A stretch of 64,000 bases of DNA, taken from NCBI GenBank assembly GCA_947683425.1, contig CANTUQ010000050.1, forward strand, positions 13,260,501 to 13,324,500, in the 5' to 3' direction. Position numbers and translations under genes: made by a program. A model generated the notes under the pieces. The model was not told the DNA's origin. It saw only the letters and a list, made by a program, of their open reading frames with translations, and did not search any database. Shown in pieces: positions 1-11,157 of this stretch (positions are counted from its first letter, which is position 1; each line of letters begins with the position of its first letter). Source of the DNA: Excoecaria cochinchinensis (Eukaryota; Streptophyta; Magnoliopsida; Malpighiales; Euphorbiaceae).

Positions 1-77
1 GAAATTAATAAGAATATGAGACAAAAACAATTAATAGATAGCTCAGAGAAATAATTAAATTTTAGAGAGAGAGTTAC

Positions 78-1795
78 CTAGAAGAGTTACTCCATAAAGT
101 TGATGAAGTTAATCCATTATTATGATTATCATCAGATAAAGTCGAAGCTGCTGTCTCTTTAAGTAAATGTTTACTTCTTACAGACAACAGCTCTTCTTCA
201 CCAGATCCATCTGATAAAAGTAATTAATTAACACTTTTATTATTATTATTATTATTATAAATCTTATTCTTTTACCAATACATGTAGATTTTCACAAAAA
301 CAACTATTTTTTATATATATAATTCAATTCAAAATTCAAATGGTTAATTACCTGAAGAAACTGCAGTTTTGTCAGTGCTCTTAACAGTTCTATACATCTG
401 CAAGAAAGGGAAAAAAATTAAAAAAAAACAAATAAAAATTAAAGAAATTATAAAAAGGAAAAAAAATATCAAATCAGATGCTTCTCTTTCTGGATTTTTC
501 TTGGATTTTTTATTAACCACGAGGTTGATGTTTGGTAAGATCAGTAATTGCTTCTATTATTGAGAAATGATGGCTACTTTTTTTCTTTCTTTATTTTTTT
601 TTAATATATTCTTTTTATTTTCTCTCTCTCTTAAAAAGTAGAACTTGTCCTCTCTCGCAACTGTTCATTTTCATTCACCGAGTTCTTCATCGGTTCTTGT
701 GCCCTTTTCCATGGCTAAAGTCTTCCAAACACAGCCAAAGAGATTAAGCAATTTACAGCTTTTTTCTTCAAAGAGATGAAGCAATTATAAAGATTTGTTC
801 TTAGAAAATAGTTTTTATTTCTTTTTTTCCTTGTTATCAAATACGAAATTTAAAAATCATCAGGAATTGAGCAGTTTTTCAGTATTTCAGCATTCAATTA
901 AACCTGCAGAAAATTTTGATTTCGATGCTCTCATCGATAATTGTAGTTGAGCTATATGACTTTGTTCCGAAATAAAAGTATAAAATTTAAAATAAAAAAG
1001 GGTATTTTTTATATAATTTTGAAGTAGAAATTTAATTAGCAAACCTGCAAATGGCTTTTAACATGGGCAAGTGTAAGATCTTTGACATCCATTAGCTCCA
1101 ACACTGACTTTGGTGTTGCCCCTAAAACATTGTAAAATTAAAAAAAAAAAAAAAACTTAAATAATTTTTTTAAAGAAAAAAAGAAAATTAGGTTAAATGA
1201 AGAAGAAATTAACAGTACTTTCATGGCCACCAAGAAGCTCCACAGCATGAACAAAACGAGAATGAAGAGAACTTGTCCATCGCATTCTCGGAGCTCTAAT
1301 ATTCCTTTTACTCTGCAACTTCGGCATAAATCTCGATCTAATTGCTCCAGTTCCATAAATTTGATGATTATGATATGAGGATGATGAAGAAGATGCAATC
1401 ATTTGATTATAGCAAAATCTCGGATCCAACATTTCTCCAGATTTTATATTCAAATTCCAGTTCTTATACACTGGAATTCCTTTTATAGGTTTCAAATCAA
1501 AACCTTGCCGATCAATTTCAGCTCCTCCGCTGCCGCCAAAGCCACCGGAAGCTAGTCGTCTCCTCCAAGAGCGGGTGGTTTCAACTTCAAAAGCTGAGGT
1601 TGGATTTGAAAGAGAAAGATCAGTGACTTGAAGAATTGAAGTATCGCTATGAGCATCAAAATCATCATCTCTGAAGCAGAGATTGAGAGATGAGTCTTCA
1701 TTGGTGCCAGTGCATATTGAAGAAGGAGCACTGTTTGGGAGACTAATGTGGAGAGAAAGGTCTGGAATCTGATTCAAAGATTTGTTATGGGACAT
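78..1795 (-). CDS. KAN: KANADI-family GARP transcription factor (3' end beyond window)
   Basis: Nuclear DNA-binding protein of the KANADI family, known for specifying abaxial organ identity. Exons read on the minus strand: 1795-1219, 1121-1045, 397-352 and 210-78. All have GT donors and AG acceptors, and the phases join in frame. Residues 1-192 hold the N-terminal motif DLSLHISLPNS and the PIKGIPVY motif typical of KAN1/2. The GARP (Myb-like) domain starts near residue 166 (RAPRMRWTSSLHSRF) and crosses exons 1-3, with ATPKSVLELMDVKDLTLAH and HVKSHLQMYRTVK. Exon 4 begins SSDGSGEEEL, resembling KAN1. About 277 residues are in the window; the C-terminal exon with the expected family tail lies left of base 1. 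The start at 1795 was chosen because the open frame further upstream runs through the TATA box and ATT repeats. The family call is firm; the exact paralogue is not. Confidence 0.93.
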
Positions 1796-1938
1796 TGGAA
1801 TTGAAATTTTATGAAAGAAATTGTGCGTTTGATGAAGAAAAAGAGAGAGAGAGAGATGTGTGGTGGTGCAAGAAGAAGAAAGAAATGAGACAGAGGGAGA
1901 GATTTGGGGTCTGCGTTTTGCTATTATACTTCCAAGAG

Positions 1939-1946
1939 TATATATA
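1939..1946 (-). promoter_or_regulatory. TATA box of the KANADI gene
   Basis: TATATATA on the minus strand, about 145 bp upstream of the chosen ATG at 1795, followed by a pyrimidine-poor leader with a GA-rich stretch. Spacing suits a transcription start near 1910. No transcript data were available. Confidence 0.55.
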
Positions 1947-1985
1947 GGAAAACGACACTTCCATAAGCAGCTTCTCTCTTTGTTC

Positions 1986-1987
<2 letters not shown>

Positions 1988-2020
<33 letters not shown>

Positions 2021-2074
2021 ATTTTTATTTTTATCTAAATTATTACTATTATTATTATTATTATTATTATTATT
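1988..2074. repeat. (ATT)n microsatellite pair upstream of KANADI
   Basis: Two (TTA/ATT)n tracts of about 32 bp each, separated by about 20 bp of T-rich sequence, 45-135 bp upstream of the TATA box. Read as protein on the minus strand they give poly-Asn and poly-Ile, which creates a false N-terminal extension of the KANADI frame. Confidence 0.9.
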
Positions 2075-2217
2075 TATCATTCATAACCTAGCTACTTTGT
2101 TCAGACTCCCGCAAGCTCGGCTTACCAAGCTCCTGTATAAGACACTAGAACTAAAGTCATTTGTAATAAGTGTTACTTAAACAATGATAAATCTAATCTA
2201 TTATATACTCACTCCGT

Positions 2218-2406
2218 TCATATGCATTAAAAAGTATTAATTATACTTAAATTTAAGATAAAATTTAATATTTTAATACACAAATTTAAATTTAATTGAT
2301 CAACTTATATTAAAAAAAAATTAAATTACATTAAAAATATAAAAGTTACATATAAATGAAATTTTGATTTTACTTAAAAATAATTGATAAAAAGAAACGG
2401 AGCGAA
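2218..2406. mobile_element. Stowaway-like MITE (about 190 bp)
   Basis: Left end CTCACTCCGTTCATATG next to TA; the right end, read in reverse, gives TTCGCTCCGTTTC next to TA. Ends of the CTCCCTCCGT type with a TA target are typical of Tc1/mariner-derived Stowaway MITEs. Three related copies occur at 28624, 29341 and 51153. The copy is diverged, so the exact limits are approximate. Confidence 0.65.
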
Positions 2407-2472
2407 TATAAATTATTATAAATATTAATTACTGAGCTTTTAATGTAACATGTACTATATAATTTTTTTTAG

Positions 2473-2473
<1 letters not shown>

Positions 2474-2509
<36 letters not shown>
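2474..2509. repeat. (ATT)12 microsatellite
   Basis: An uninterrupted ATT tract of about 36 bp in AT-rich spacer. Confidence 0.9.
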
Positions 2510-2599
2510 TTTCTAAAATATGAAATGCTCGTTGCTATTTATTTCAAACTAAAAAATACAAAGTTTATCGTTAGTTTTACTTATCGAAATTTCACCAAT

Positions 2600-2945
2600 A
2601 CCTTATATCTTTGCACTCAATTAGACGGTTATGGTTAAATTCCCACAAGCTTTTGCATGAGATGTTCCAATCCTTAAAGTTATAATAAAATGTTACTCAA
2701 TGATAGATTCGTTATAAGCCATTACAAATATTAACCGCTCAATTCATTATTTGTTAAAATTTTGCCAATGGTTTATTTTAGGTGCATTCAATTAGAGAGT
2801 CATGGTTAGACTCGTGCGAGCTCAATTTTGTCCAAACTTTATCTTAGATGTTACAACATTTAAAGTAGTAATATAAGTGTAACTAATCTGTAATAGATTC
2901 GTTATAAGTTTTAACCCCAATTTGTTCAATGTAGTAAGTTCATGA
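2600..2945. repeat. Two degenerate tandem units (about 170 bp)
   Basis: Shared landmarks recur in order in both units: CACTCAATTAGACGGTTATG at 2614 and CATTCAATTAGAGAGTCATG at 2784, then a GAGATGTT-type block, then GATAGATTCGTTATAAG and AATAGATTCGTTATAAG. A third partial unit, GTGCACTCAATTAGACA, appears after the CACTA element at about 6681. Similarity to the 2111-2190 stretch is weaker. No coding potential was seen. Confidence 0.5.
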
Positions 2946-2977
2946 ACTGTATAAAGCCCCTCAGTACTATTAGATAT

Positions 2978-3384
2978 TGATAGTATCGCTATTTACTATC
3001 CTACATCGGTTTGAGATGAGCTGAAAGTGGACCTTAAAATGTCATGGACACTTTCTCCCTGCATACGTGTTTTGGGGCAGTATTCCAGGAACAAACCCGT
3101 GAGGGCTTAAGGCCCAAAACGGACAATATATGCAGGTGCCGCTGCGAGCCGGTGTATCATTTGATATTTTCGTTGAAAGTCAAATTCTCTTGGGAGGAGG
3201 AATAGTGATAGCATCGCTAATCTCACATCGGTTTGAGATGAACTGAAAGTGGACCTTAAAAAGTCATGGACACATTCTTTCTGCATACGCGTTTTGGAGC
3301 AGCACCCCAGGAACAAACTCGTGCGGAGCCAAGACCCAAAGCGAATAATATATGCAGGCGCCGCCGCGAACCGGTGTATCATAT
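2978..3384. repeat. Tandem duplication of a non-coding repeat (about 228-bp period)
   Basis: Copy 1 (from about 2978) and copy 2 (from about 3206) share TGATAGTATCGC/TGATAGCATCGC, CATCGGTTTGAGATGA, CTGAAAGTGGACCTTAAAA and ACAATATATGCAGG-type blocks and an AGCCGG/AACCGG-GTGTATCAT end. The ACATCGG opening is reminiscent of plant LTR/TRIM termini, but no primer-binding site was found, so the class is left open. Copy 2 is cut by the CACTA element at 3385. The open frames here are non-coding shadows. Confidence 0.6.
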
Positions 3385-3954
3385 CACTACAAGAAAATCA
3401 GCATTTACCGACGGAAATTTAGCGACGGAAAATGTACCGTCGCTAATTAGCGACGGAAAGACATTTCCGTCGCTAATTAGCGACGGAATTATTTTCCGTC
3501 GCTAATTAGCGACGGAAAATTTATTCCGTCGCTAATATAGCGACGGAAAATATAACCGTCGGTAAATTGGGCGGGTAAATTTGGCGGCATAAATTGCTAC
3601 GGAAATTCCCGACGGAAATTAAATTCCGTCGCTAAAATTAGCGACGGAATTTAATTTCCGTCGGGAATTAGCGACGGAAATCTAATTCCGTCGCTAAAAA
3701 TATTTTAACTAATTTATTTTATATATTTTAGCGACGGATATTAAATCCGTCGCTAAAATTAGCGACGGAATTTAATTTCCGTCGGGAATTAGCGACGGAT
3801 ATTAAATTCCGTCGCTAAAAATATTTTAATTAATTTATTTTATATATTTTAGCGACGGAAATTACAACCGTCGCTAAAAATAAAATAAAATATTTATTTT
3901 TTTAGCGACGGTTTGAATAACCGTCGCTAAAAATTTTATATTCAAAATAGCTGG

Positions 3955-4437
3955 CTTTTCTTTTCTTCCCTCCTCCTCTATTTCTTTCTCTCTCTCGCGA
4001 GCTGACCCAGGTCGCCCCAGCCCTCGCCCCAGCCGCCCTCGCCGCCGCCCGCCCCTCAGCCGCCCTCGCCGCCGCCCGCCCCACCCTGGCCCCTCCGCCC
4101 CTCTCTCTCGCGCGCCCCTCTCTCTCTCGCGCGCCCCTCTCTCTCTCGCTCGCCTTAGCAGCAGCCGCCGCCGCCCCCATGGCCCCAGCCGCCCACTCCG
4201 CCGCCTTCCCTCCCTCCTCGTCTCAGCGGCCCACTTCGTCGCCTTCCCCGCACCCCTCCGCCTCCCTGGCTCACCAGATCTGTTCTGCCTTCCTTGCTCG
4301 CGTCAGATCTACTCCACCTCCTTCGTGCGACAGATCTGCTCCGCCTCCCTCACTCGTCGCCGATCCTCACTCGCCGGTCGCCGATCCTCACTCGCCGGTC
4401 GCCGCTCCTCACTCGCCGTCAGTGCTTCAACCATCAG
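3955..4437 (+). other. GC-rich first-exon-like segment inside CACTA element 1
   Basis: A sharp GC-rich, C/T-strand-biased block in otherwise AT-rich DNA. It holds CTCTCTCTCGCG runs, then an ATG at 4179 followed by a Pro/Ser/Ala-rich frame (MAPAAHSAAFPPSSS) with a duplicated GATCCTCACTCGCCGGTCGCC unit. The frame ends at a good donor, CATCAG|GTATAA, at 4437/4438. A possible second exon follows at about 4978-5092, starting AATGCGAAAGAGGAGG after TTTAATCAG and ending before GTAAG, but it has an in-frame stop. The segment may be a captured gene start or the element's own leader exon. No known domain is present. Confidence 0.5.
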
Positions 4438-5639
4438 GTATAACTTCTTAATTAACATTTAGAAAAGAACATAAAGTAAATTAAATAATAAAGAAGTTAC
4501 ATAGAGCTAATATTTTCTTTTTTATAGCTATTAACATGAAGAAGAACTCAGATTTTACATTAATTCCTCAATTTTTCATATAGTCTACGTATAGAAAAGC
4601 TAATTAGATCAGATTTTATGAATATTTCTTGCTAAATTTAGTGTATACTTCTACTAGTGTATGGCTTCATGCTGCATCTGTATGCTATGCTATTTTATTT
4701 ACTTTGTTTTATTTGTGATTAAGTGCTTGATTACTTGCATTGCTTATGGGATCTCCTAAAAATCTGCACTATTTCAATAATTCCTTATTAGCAAGCATTC
4801 GTATCTGAATTGAGTTTGGCAATTTATTAAGTAGAAGTAGAAGTGCACCTCCAAAATGGTCCTTGAATGCTCTGTGCCATGTTTCTCTCAACTGGTCGAT
4901 TAGGTAATTAATATAGTTTCTTTGTTCCGGTTCTGATGTTAATTGTAATTTGTATGAATTTGTCCCTTTTAATCAGAATGCGAAAGAGGAGGCTACAGCT
5001 GCTGTGCAACAGCTTCATTGAGCTAGCTGAACCTGAGCTGAAATCTCTTCAGTTGATGACTCAAAGAACACAATATGTGGAGTAAGAAAGAGTTGGAAAT
5101 TGAATACAGAACAATAGTAAGTGTAAATTAATATTTATGAATTTTGAATTTCTCATTGCCTTTGCTTGTGAGCATTTAAGAATTATTGACAAAGCAGGTT
5201 CCAAATCTCCATTGCTTTGGCATTTATCTCATGGTTTCTTCTTGCCATTTAGTTTCTCATGTTATGTTTTGGCTTTTGGCAAACATATGAATTAATCAAC
5301 ATGAATGACACAGAGCCTATATTCTTCATTGTATATATCTATACGATATATACAATCAAAAGCAATTGGGATATCACAGGGTTTCCTGGGCAATTGCAAT
5401 TGATTTGAGAACTTGGTTAAATTTGAGAATTGAATTGGAATTGAAATTAATTTGATTTAAGAATTAGGTTGAATCGGAATTGAAATTGCAATTATATTAA
5501 GTTAAAATTAATTTAATTTGAGAATTGAATTCAATTAATTGCTATTGAATTGGGGTTGATTAATCTTTTGAACATTATTTGTGCCCTCTTTGTGCCTTTT
5601 ATTATTTGGTTGATTAATTTTTTTGTTATTAATTTGTTG

Positions 5640-6180
5640 GATTGCATTAGGTGCAAGATGAGAATGTATCAACAGTTTATATTATATCAGATGATGAATA
5701 TTGGTAAATATTAAATATTGTTTAAATTTATAATTCTTAACACTTTATTGTTATTAAATTTATTAATAGAATTTTTCATATTATGATTATTATTGTTAAT
5801 TGGGTATATGCTAATTGGAATTGTTATTAGTGTTATTAGTATTTTAAGTAGTTGTGTTAATTATTATTATTATTATTTAATTGGTATGTTAAGTAGATAT
5901 ATTATTAGTATTTGTTATTATTTCTATTAAGAAGTTGTGTTAATTATTATTATTATTATTATTTAATGGGTATGTTAAGTAGATATATTATTAGTATTTG
6001 TTATTATTTCTATTAAGAAGTTGTGTTAATTTTAGTTATTATTATTATTATTATTATTATTATTTAACATGTTATAATTATTAAATTAAAATCAATAAAA
6101 TTTGTACCTTAATTATTATTATTTTGTTAATTTGTATTGTTATTATTATTATTTATTTATGTTAATTTGTTATTAATTTT
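5640..6180. repeat. AT-rich interior of CACTA element 1 with repeated ATT tracts
   Basis: Imperfect duplicated segments containing GTTAAGTAGATATATTATTA and TATTTCTATTAAGAAGTTG, each followed by short ATT runs (about 5861-6063). This looks like local tandem duplication inside the element. No coding frame was seen. Confidence 0.6.
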
Positions 6181-6572
6181 TTTTTTAATTTGTAAAATTT
6201 ACCGACGGAAATTGAATTTCCGTCGGTAATTACCGACGGAAAAAAAATTTCCGTCGGGAAATTTACCGACGGAAATTGAATTTCCGTCGGTAAATTTTGC
6301 CGACGGAAATTTTTTCCGTCGGTAAATTTTGCCGACGGAAATTTTTTCCGTCGGTAAATTTACCGACGGAAATTTTTTTCCGTCGGTAATTACCGACGGA
6401 AATTCAATTTCCGTCGGTAAATTTCCCGACGGAAAAAATTCCGTCGGGAAATTTTTCCTACGACTAAATTGCCGACGGAAAAAATTCCGTCGGCAATTTA
6501 GTTTCCCGACGGAAATTCCTTATTTTCCGTCGGGAATTTCCGTCGGGAAATGCTTTTTTTGTTGTAGTGTAT

Positions 6573-6704
6573 ATGTTTCTCTAAATTCTAAAAAATCTCC
6601 TATTTCTTTCTCTATCAAGATACTAATTTTATCATTGAAACTCTTTTTATCATGATTTTGTCATTACTTTACTTTTTAGGTGCACTCAATTAGACACTGA
6701 TGAA

Positions 6705-6739
<35 letters not shown>

Positions 6740-9640
6740 CTGAAAATGAAGCATAGCGAGTATATATATATATACACGTAGATATTAAAATTATTGAAAC
6801 TAGATTCATGAGAAAAAGTATTAAATTAAACTAATTATATTTTATCAAATATGTAAAAATAGTTATTTTTTTCATACATGACAAAATATGATTGATTCGA
6901 TCCATAAATTTTTTTTACCATTAATTTGGATTTAAACAAAAAAATAAAAATAAAGAAATTCCTGTAGATAATAGATACCCAAAGAATATTTCTACAAGTT
7001 CTTTTCTTTCTTTATTATGGTTAAGCTTTTAACATCAATAACAGTGAGGATTATAAATTCTTGCAACAATAAAGTAAATACCTTTCATCAAAATACAGAA
7101 AAATCACTCATATAATTCTAAAAATCAAATACCAATGTCAACTCATCAAGATTTTATGAATTGTACAATCAAATAGCAAATCAAATTCAAAATTTTATGA
7201 TTGGAATTAAACTATCTAATAAATATTTAAATTTCGACAATATCTTCAACTTCCAGTAAATCAGTGACAGTTTTTCGCAGAACATATATATATATATATA
7301 TATATATTCAATTATAAAATTATTTTGACCCCCCAAATATGTCAGGCAAGCCCTACTACAGGTATCCAAAATTTATTAAAGCTTGTTTGTTTGGTATCAT
7401 TTTGAATTTTATTAAATCACTTTTATTCTCTTTCTTTTATACTTATTAATTATTATGAAACATTTTTATAAATTAAATTACTTTTCTAAAAAGTGATGGA
7501 CGTGATGTCACAAATCTTTTTTATTTTTTTCTCACTTTTCTATATTTTCTCTCAATCCTGCTCACTTAAAAAAATAAATTATTCAAAATATTAAAATAAT
7601 AATTAATATAACAATAATTTAAGAAATTAAAAAGAAAAAGAGTTAGAATTATATTTTGTCCACAAAAATTAAAAAATAAAAAAAGTGAAGGCACGATCTC
7701 AAAATTCGCAACACATTATACTGGCATTTATAGCTAAAATATCGCATTCGAAACAAAGTTAAAAATAATATTATAATACTAATCAGGCCCTCAGTAATTT
7801 TCTTTTCAATTAATGAGGTGATGAAAAAAGAGACAAATATAAATTTATTTTAAAGGCTATTCTACCTTTTACCTTGTAAAAAAAGAAAAAAGAAAGCTCA
7901 AATTCTTAATTTATTAAAGTATTTGTCATAACAACCGATGAACTTTTTATTTAAAAAATAAATATTTATTGGTCTTTTATATAAGTTTTTTTCTTTTTCT
8001 TTTTTTTTTTTTTTTTTTTTCAAATAATGATGAACATATTATAGTGATATTCGACAGAAAGTAACAACTAATAAAGCTAAAATAAAGAATATTCTATAGT
8101 TTAAACGGTTAAAAATTTATTTATTTTTTAATTGAATAGAATTAAATTGATTTGACAAATATATTTTAATTTTTTAAAATGGAATCCTTAAGTATAATTT
8201 TCACTAACACCGAGTCTTAATTTAATTCAATGATTAAAGTATAGTATGCACATTGTTAATGATGCGCGTATGGGAAAATTCTATATTCAGCACTTAAACT
8301 ATATTAATATTCACTAACATTTAATAATACTCTTATTTTTACTGACAAAATCCTAATAGAAATGTATTCAATTCAATCTTTTCAATTATAAATCGGTCGG
8401 TTCGATTATTTTTTATAAAAAAAATTGGATTATTCAGCCGGTTTGTTTCTTGATATTAAAAATTGAATAGATCAAACCGAAAAAAAAATTATATAGTTAT
8501 ATGTACTTTTTATAATTATAATTAATTAATTAATTGATTTTGAATTATGGTTGGTTATAATATCCATGGCAAATCCATCAGCATCTTTTTGATGATTTAT
8601 CAAGATATTTCTTTTATGATTTAAATTACTTTTCCTATCTTTTGAATGATTCATAAAGCAATTTTCCTTTAAGATAAAATGTGATTTTGAAAATATTGTT
8701 ATTTTTCGATGAATCACTCACAAAATTTGTTTCTTAGAAAATATAAAGTTCAGTAATGTTATTATACTTTTGTACATTAAAGTGTCGAATGCTATATTAC
8801 TATAGCATTAATAAATTAATCATATATATATGATTGATAGTATATGTTTTCAAGAACTGTTTTTTTGCAGTAGTTGTTGGGTCTCTTTTCTGTTTTTTCT
8901 TTCCTCGTTATGTGAAAAAAAATGCTATATTAATATGTTGTTAGATAGATAAAAAAAAAAAAGAAGGGTTCCCTAAAGTTTCAATTTTTTTTTTTAATAA
9001 ACCTAAATTAGGGTAGATATAGACTGGATAACCAATTTCTAGCTTATTTTTTTAAATTCAGACTATTAACGTCAATCGTTTAGAATTAAAATTAAAATTC
9101 ATTCCATTAATAACTGATTAACAGTTAAAAATAGCCGGATAAACATTAATTATTAATTGACCATTAAAAAATTAAACATATACGCTTGCCTTATACTTCA
9201 TATAAAATCACTTATCTATAAAATTAAAATATAAATTCTAAAAATTTTAAATATAAAATTACAAATAAAAATATGAGTGATTAAAATTTAACGTCAATAT
9301 TATAAAAAAATTATACACTGTCTCTATAAGACAATAAAAAAAAAAAAACTCAATACTAATTTATAACTTATCAATATTAACAAGTAGGATTTATGATGGA
9401 AAAATCCGTCTCTATTTTTTTCTTACTACACGCTACAATTAGATTTGACAAAATTGTAAACCAAGTATCCTAATTGCAAATGACAACAAACACTAGGACG
9501 TTGATTGTCAATGTTTCAAGGATGGGGATCCAATTGTCAACTATCCAAAATGATGGGGCTAATTTGAAATTTTCCCTAAAGATTTATTCTATTTAATTTT
9601 TCCATCAAAATCATAACAGTCATCCATAAAATCAAGTACA
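6573..9640. other. AT-rich intergenic spacer without genes
   Basis: No coding frame with family similarity, splice structure or codon character was found on either strand. It contains an ATT tract at about 6706-6737, a TA tract at about 7284-7308, a poly-T run near 8003-8020, and diverged fragments such as the CGGTCGGTTCGATT/CAGCCGGTTTG pair near 8395-8450, a common relic of hAT-like repeats. Confidence 0.7.
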
Positions 9641-9659
9641 AGAAAGAAAATAAAAAAAT

Positions 9660-10118
9660 GGGCTAGCAGCAAGTGTAGCTAAAGCCTCAACAGCACAAGG
9701 AGCAGAAGAGTCATTGGCAGCGTTGGCCGACGAAGTCAATGGCAGCCGTATCTGGCCGAGAAGGGTACGACATAATCAATTGGCATACATGATCCACCAT
9801 TGTATCTGCCATTGTATGAAGATATATGCGTAAAAGCCTCTTTCAAGAGCTCGATAAACTACTGCCTTGTTAGTGGGGGGGCTATCGAGCATCATAATGT
9901 GCAAGCTATATCCAGGATAATATCACCCGATACCATACACTCTTCTCTTCTTCTCAGCTCCCTCGGTCTCATACTCTACCCAGCTATCATCTAGCATTGC
10001 GCTCCCATGCACAAGCCGAGATTGGTCATCAACAAATGTCTCCCCATTATGACGGGTGTGCATGAAAAGCTTAGTAGGCGTTGGTATCTTGCCCAGCTTC
10101 TCCACCTAGACCAAAGGT
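9660..10118 (-). pseudogene. Decayed plant transposase fragment (PTTA/En-Spm Transposase_24-like)
   Basis: The minus frame 10105-9923 reads EKLGKIPTPTKLFMHTRHN, then GETFVDDQSR and SWVEYETEGAEKKRRVYGIG before a stop. The order PTP-x-x-LF-x-x-TH..G.FVD..S followed by a basic VYGIG end matches my memory of the plant transposase domain Transposase_24 (PF03004) C-terminal region. Only about 60 residues are open; the DNA beyond the stop is frame-broken. An acceptor-like TTTGGTCTAG precedes it at about 10110. It lies just downstream of NAA40 and could be wrongly chained to that gene by an annotation program. Function is presumed lost. Confidence 0.45.
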
Positions 10119-10806
10119 AACCAGTGAAATGCAGTATCACATCATAGAAACAATATATTGAAAGGCTGGCTATTTTGAGTTCATCAATGAAATAATGAAA
10201 AAGATGAATTCCATGAATGTCTTCTTAACCCATAGTCACCGATTCCATCAGTGACTAGTGACATCACTCACCAGTCAACTATGGATGCCAACCTAGGCAA
10301 ACAGATTTATAACACTTTTTCAAAGCTTTGACTCCTATTTATTGAATCATAGAAACATGTCGGCAATAATGTGACCAAAAAGAATTCTTTATTGTTTAAA
10401 AAAGAGAATAAAAGAATAGAAAAACGTAAGACTAAAATGAGATCAATCCACTCTCAGTTAGCCAAAATCCACAATTGAACATTAATAAAGAAGTGATTCA
10501 ATCTCATAATCTCAGCATTGTCACATGCACAGGACTGCATGGATTGAACCTTCAAATTACAGTTTAACAACTTAACAAACATGAACATCTTCTGAACCAA
10601 TCAACTGTCATTCCCTATATGACTATATCACTGTAGTCATAAACCCTTCTGCCACTTGGAGCCGTATGAGTGTTAAATATACGAGTACAGGGTACAGACA
10701 CACTTCTTTTTTTTTTTTCCTTTTTCAGTATCAAGGCTGATATGAAAGATAAAGAACTAACCTCAGTAGATTGTGCAAATTCACTATGAACAATAATTTT
10801 ATAGGT

Positions 10807-10901
10807 CAGTAGTTCAATTGCTTTAAGACTAAGTTTATCAGTAGTTCAATTGCTTTAAGGCTAAGTTTATCAGTAGTTAAATTGCTTTAAGGCTAAGTTT
10901 A
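10807..10901. repeat. Three tandem copies of a 32-bp unit
   Basis: Three direct copies of a 32-bp unit beginning CAGTAGTTCAATTGC and containing TTTAAGGCTAAG start at 10807, 10839 and 10871. Unit 1 differs by one base (AGACT for AGGCT) and unit 3 by one base (TTAAA for TTCAA). It is a small minisatellite downstream of NAA40. Confidence 0.9.
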
Positions 10902-11157
10902 AGTAATTATATCCCAGTCCTACATAGATCATGCCTTTATATGCTAATTTTCTATGACAAGCTACTACCAATATGTGGACAGAATCATATCATTAGTTAT
11001 TTCCAAAAGGAAGTCCTGTTCAAATTCTACTAAATGAAAAGCATGCCACAGAGATGGAACATCATTTCCATGAAAAAGCATATAGACTCAGATATTTGCT
11101 TCTGAAAATTTGCATTACATGCACAACATCATATGGTTGAGGTCAAAAAATAGAATA

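Larger units (their letters stand above)
3385..6569 (+). mobile_element. Non-autonomous CACTA (En/Spm-type) transposon, 3,185 bp
   Basis: The left terminus starts CACTACAAGAAAA and the right terminus, read in reverse, starts CACTACAACAAAA. The first 30 bp of the two ends agree at about 26 positions, through GCATTT(A/C)CCGACGG. A perfect 3-bp target duplication TAT flanks it (3382-3384 and 6570-6572). Subterminal regions are packed with short inverted motifs: mostly GCGACGGAA/TTCCGTCGC on the left (3400-3945) and CCGACGGAAA/TTTCCGTCGG on the right (6195-6560). These are typical TNPA-like binding arrays. No TNP2 transposase domain is readable inside, so mobilisation would need a transposase supplied elsewhere. 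Termini and duplication are clean, suggesting a fairly recent insertion. Confidence 0.93.

Noticed and set aside
1193..2080. Long minus-strand frame beginning with poly-Asn upstream of KANADI
   Set aside because: The added N-terminal part is translation of ATT microsatellites and crosses the TATA box; the conserved protein begins at 1795.
3400..3945. CRISPR-like array of short repeats
   Set aside because: The repeated CGACGGAA motifs alternate in orientation with irregular spacing and lie inside CACTA termini; they are transposon subterminal repeats in a plant genome.
3902..4180. Minus-strand Arg/Ala/Glu-rich frame in CACTA element 1
   Set aside because: Low-complexity shadow of the GC-rich block; no domain and no conserved start.
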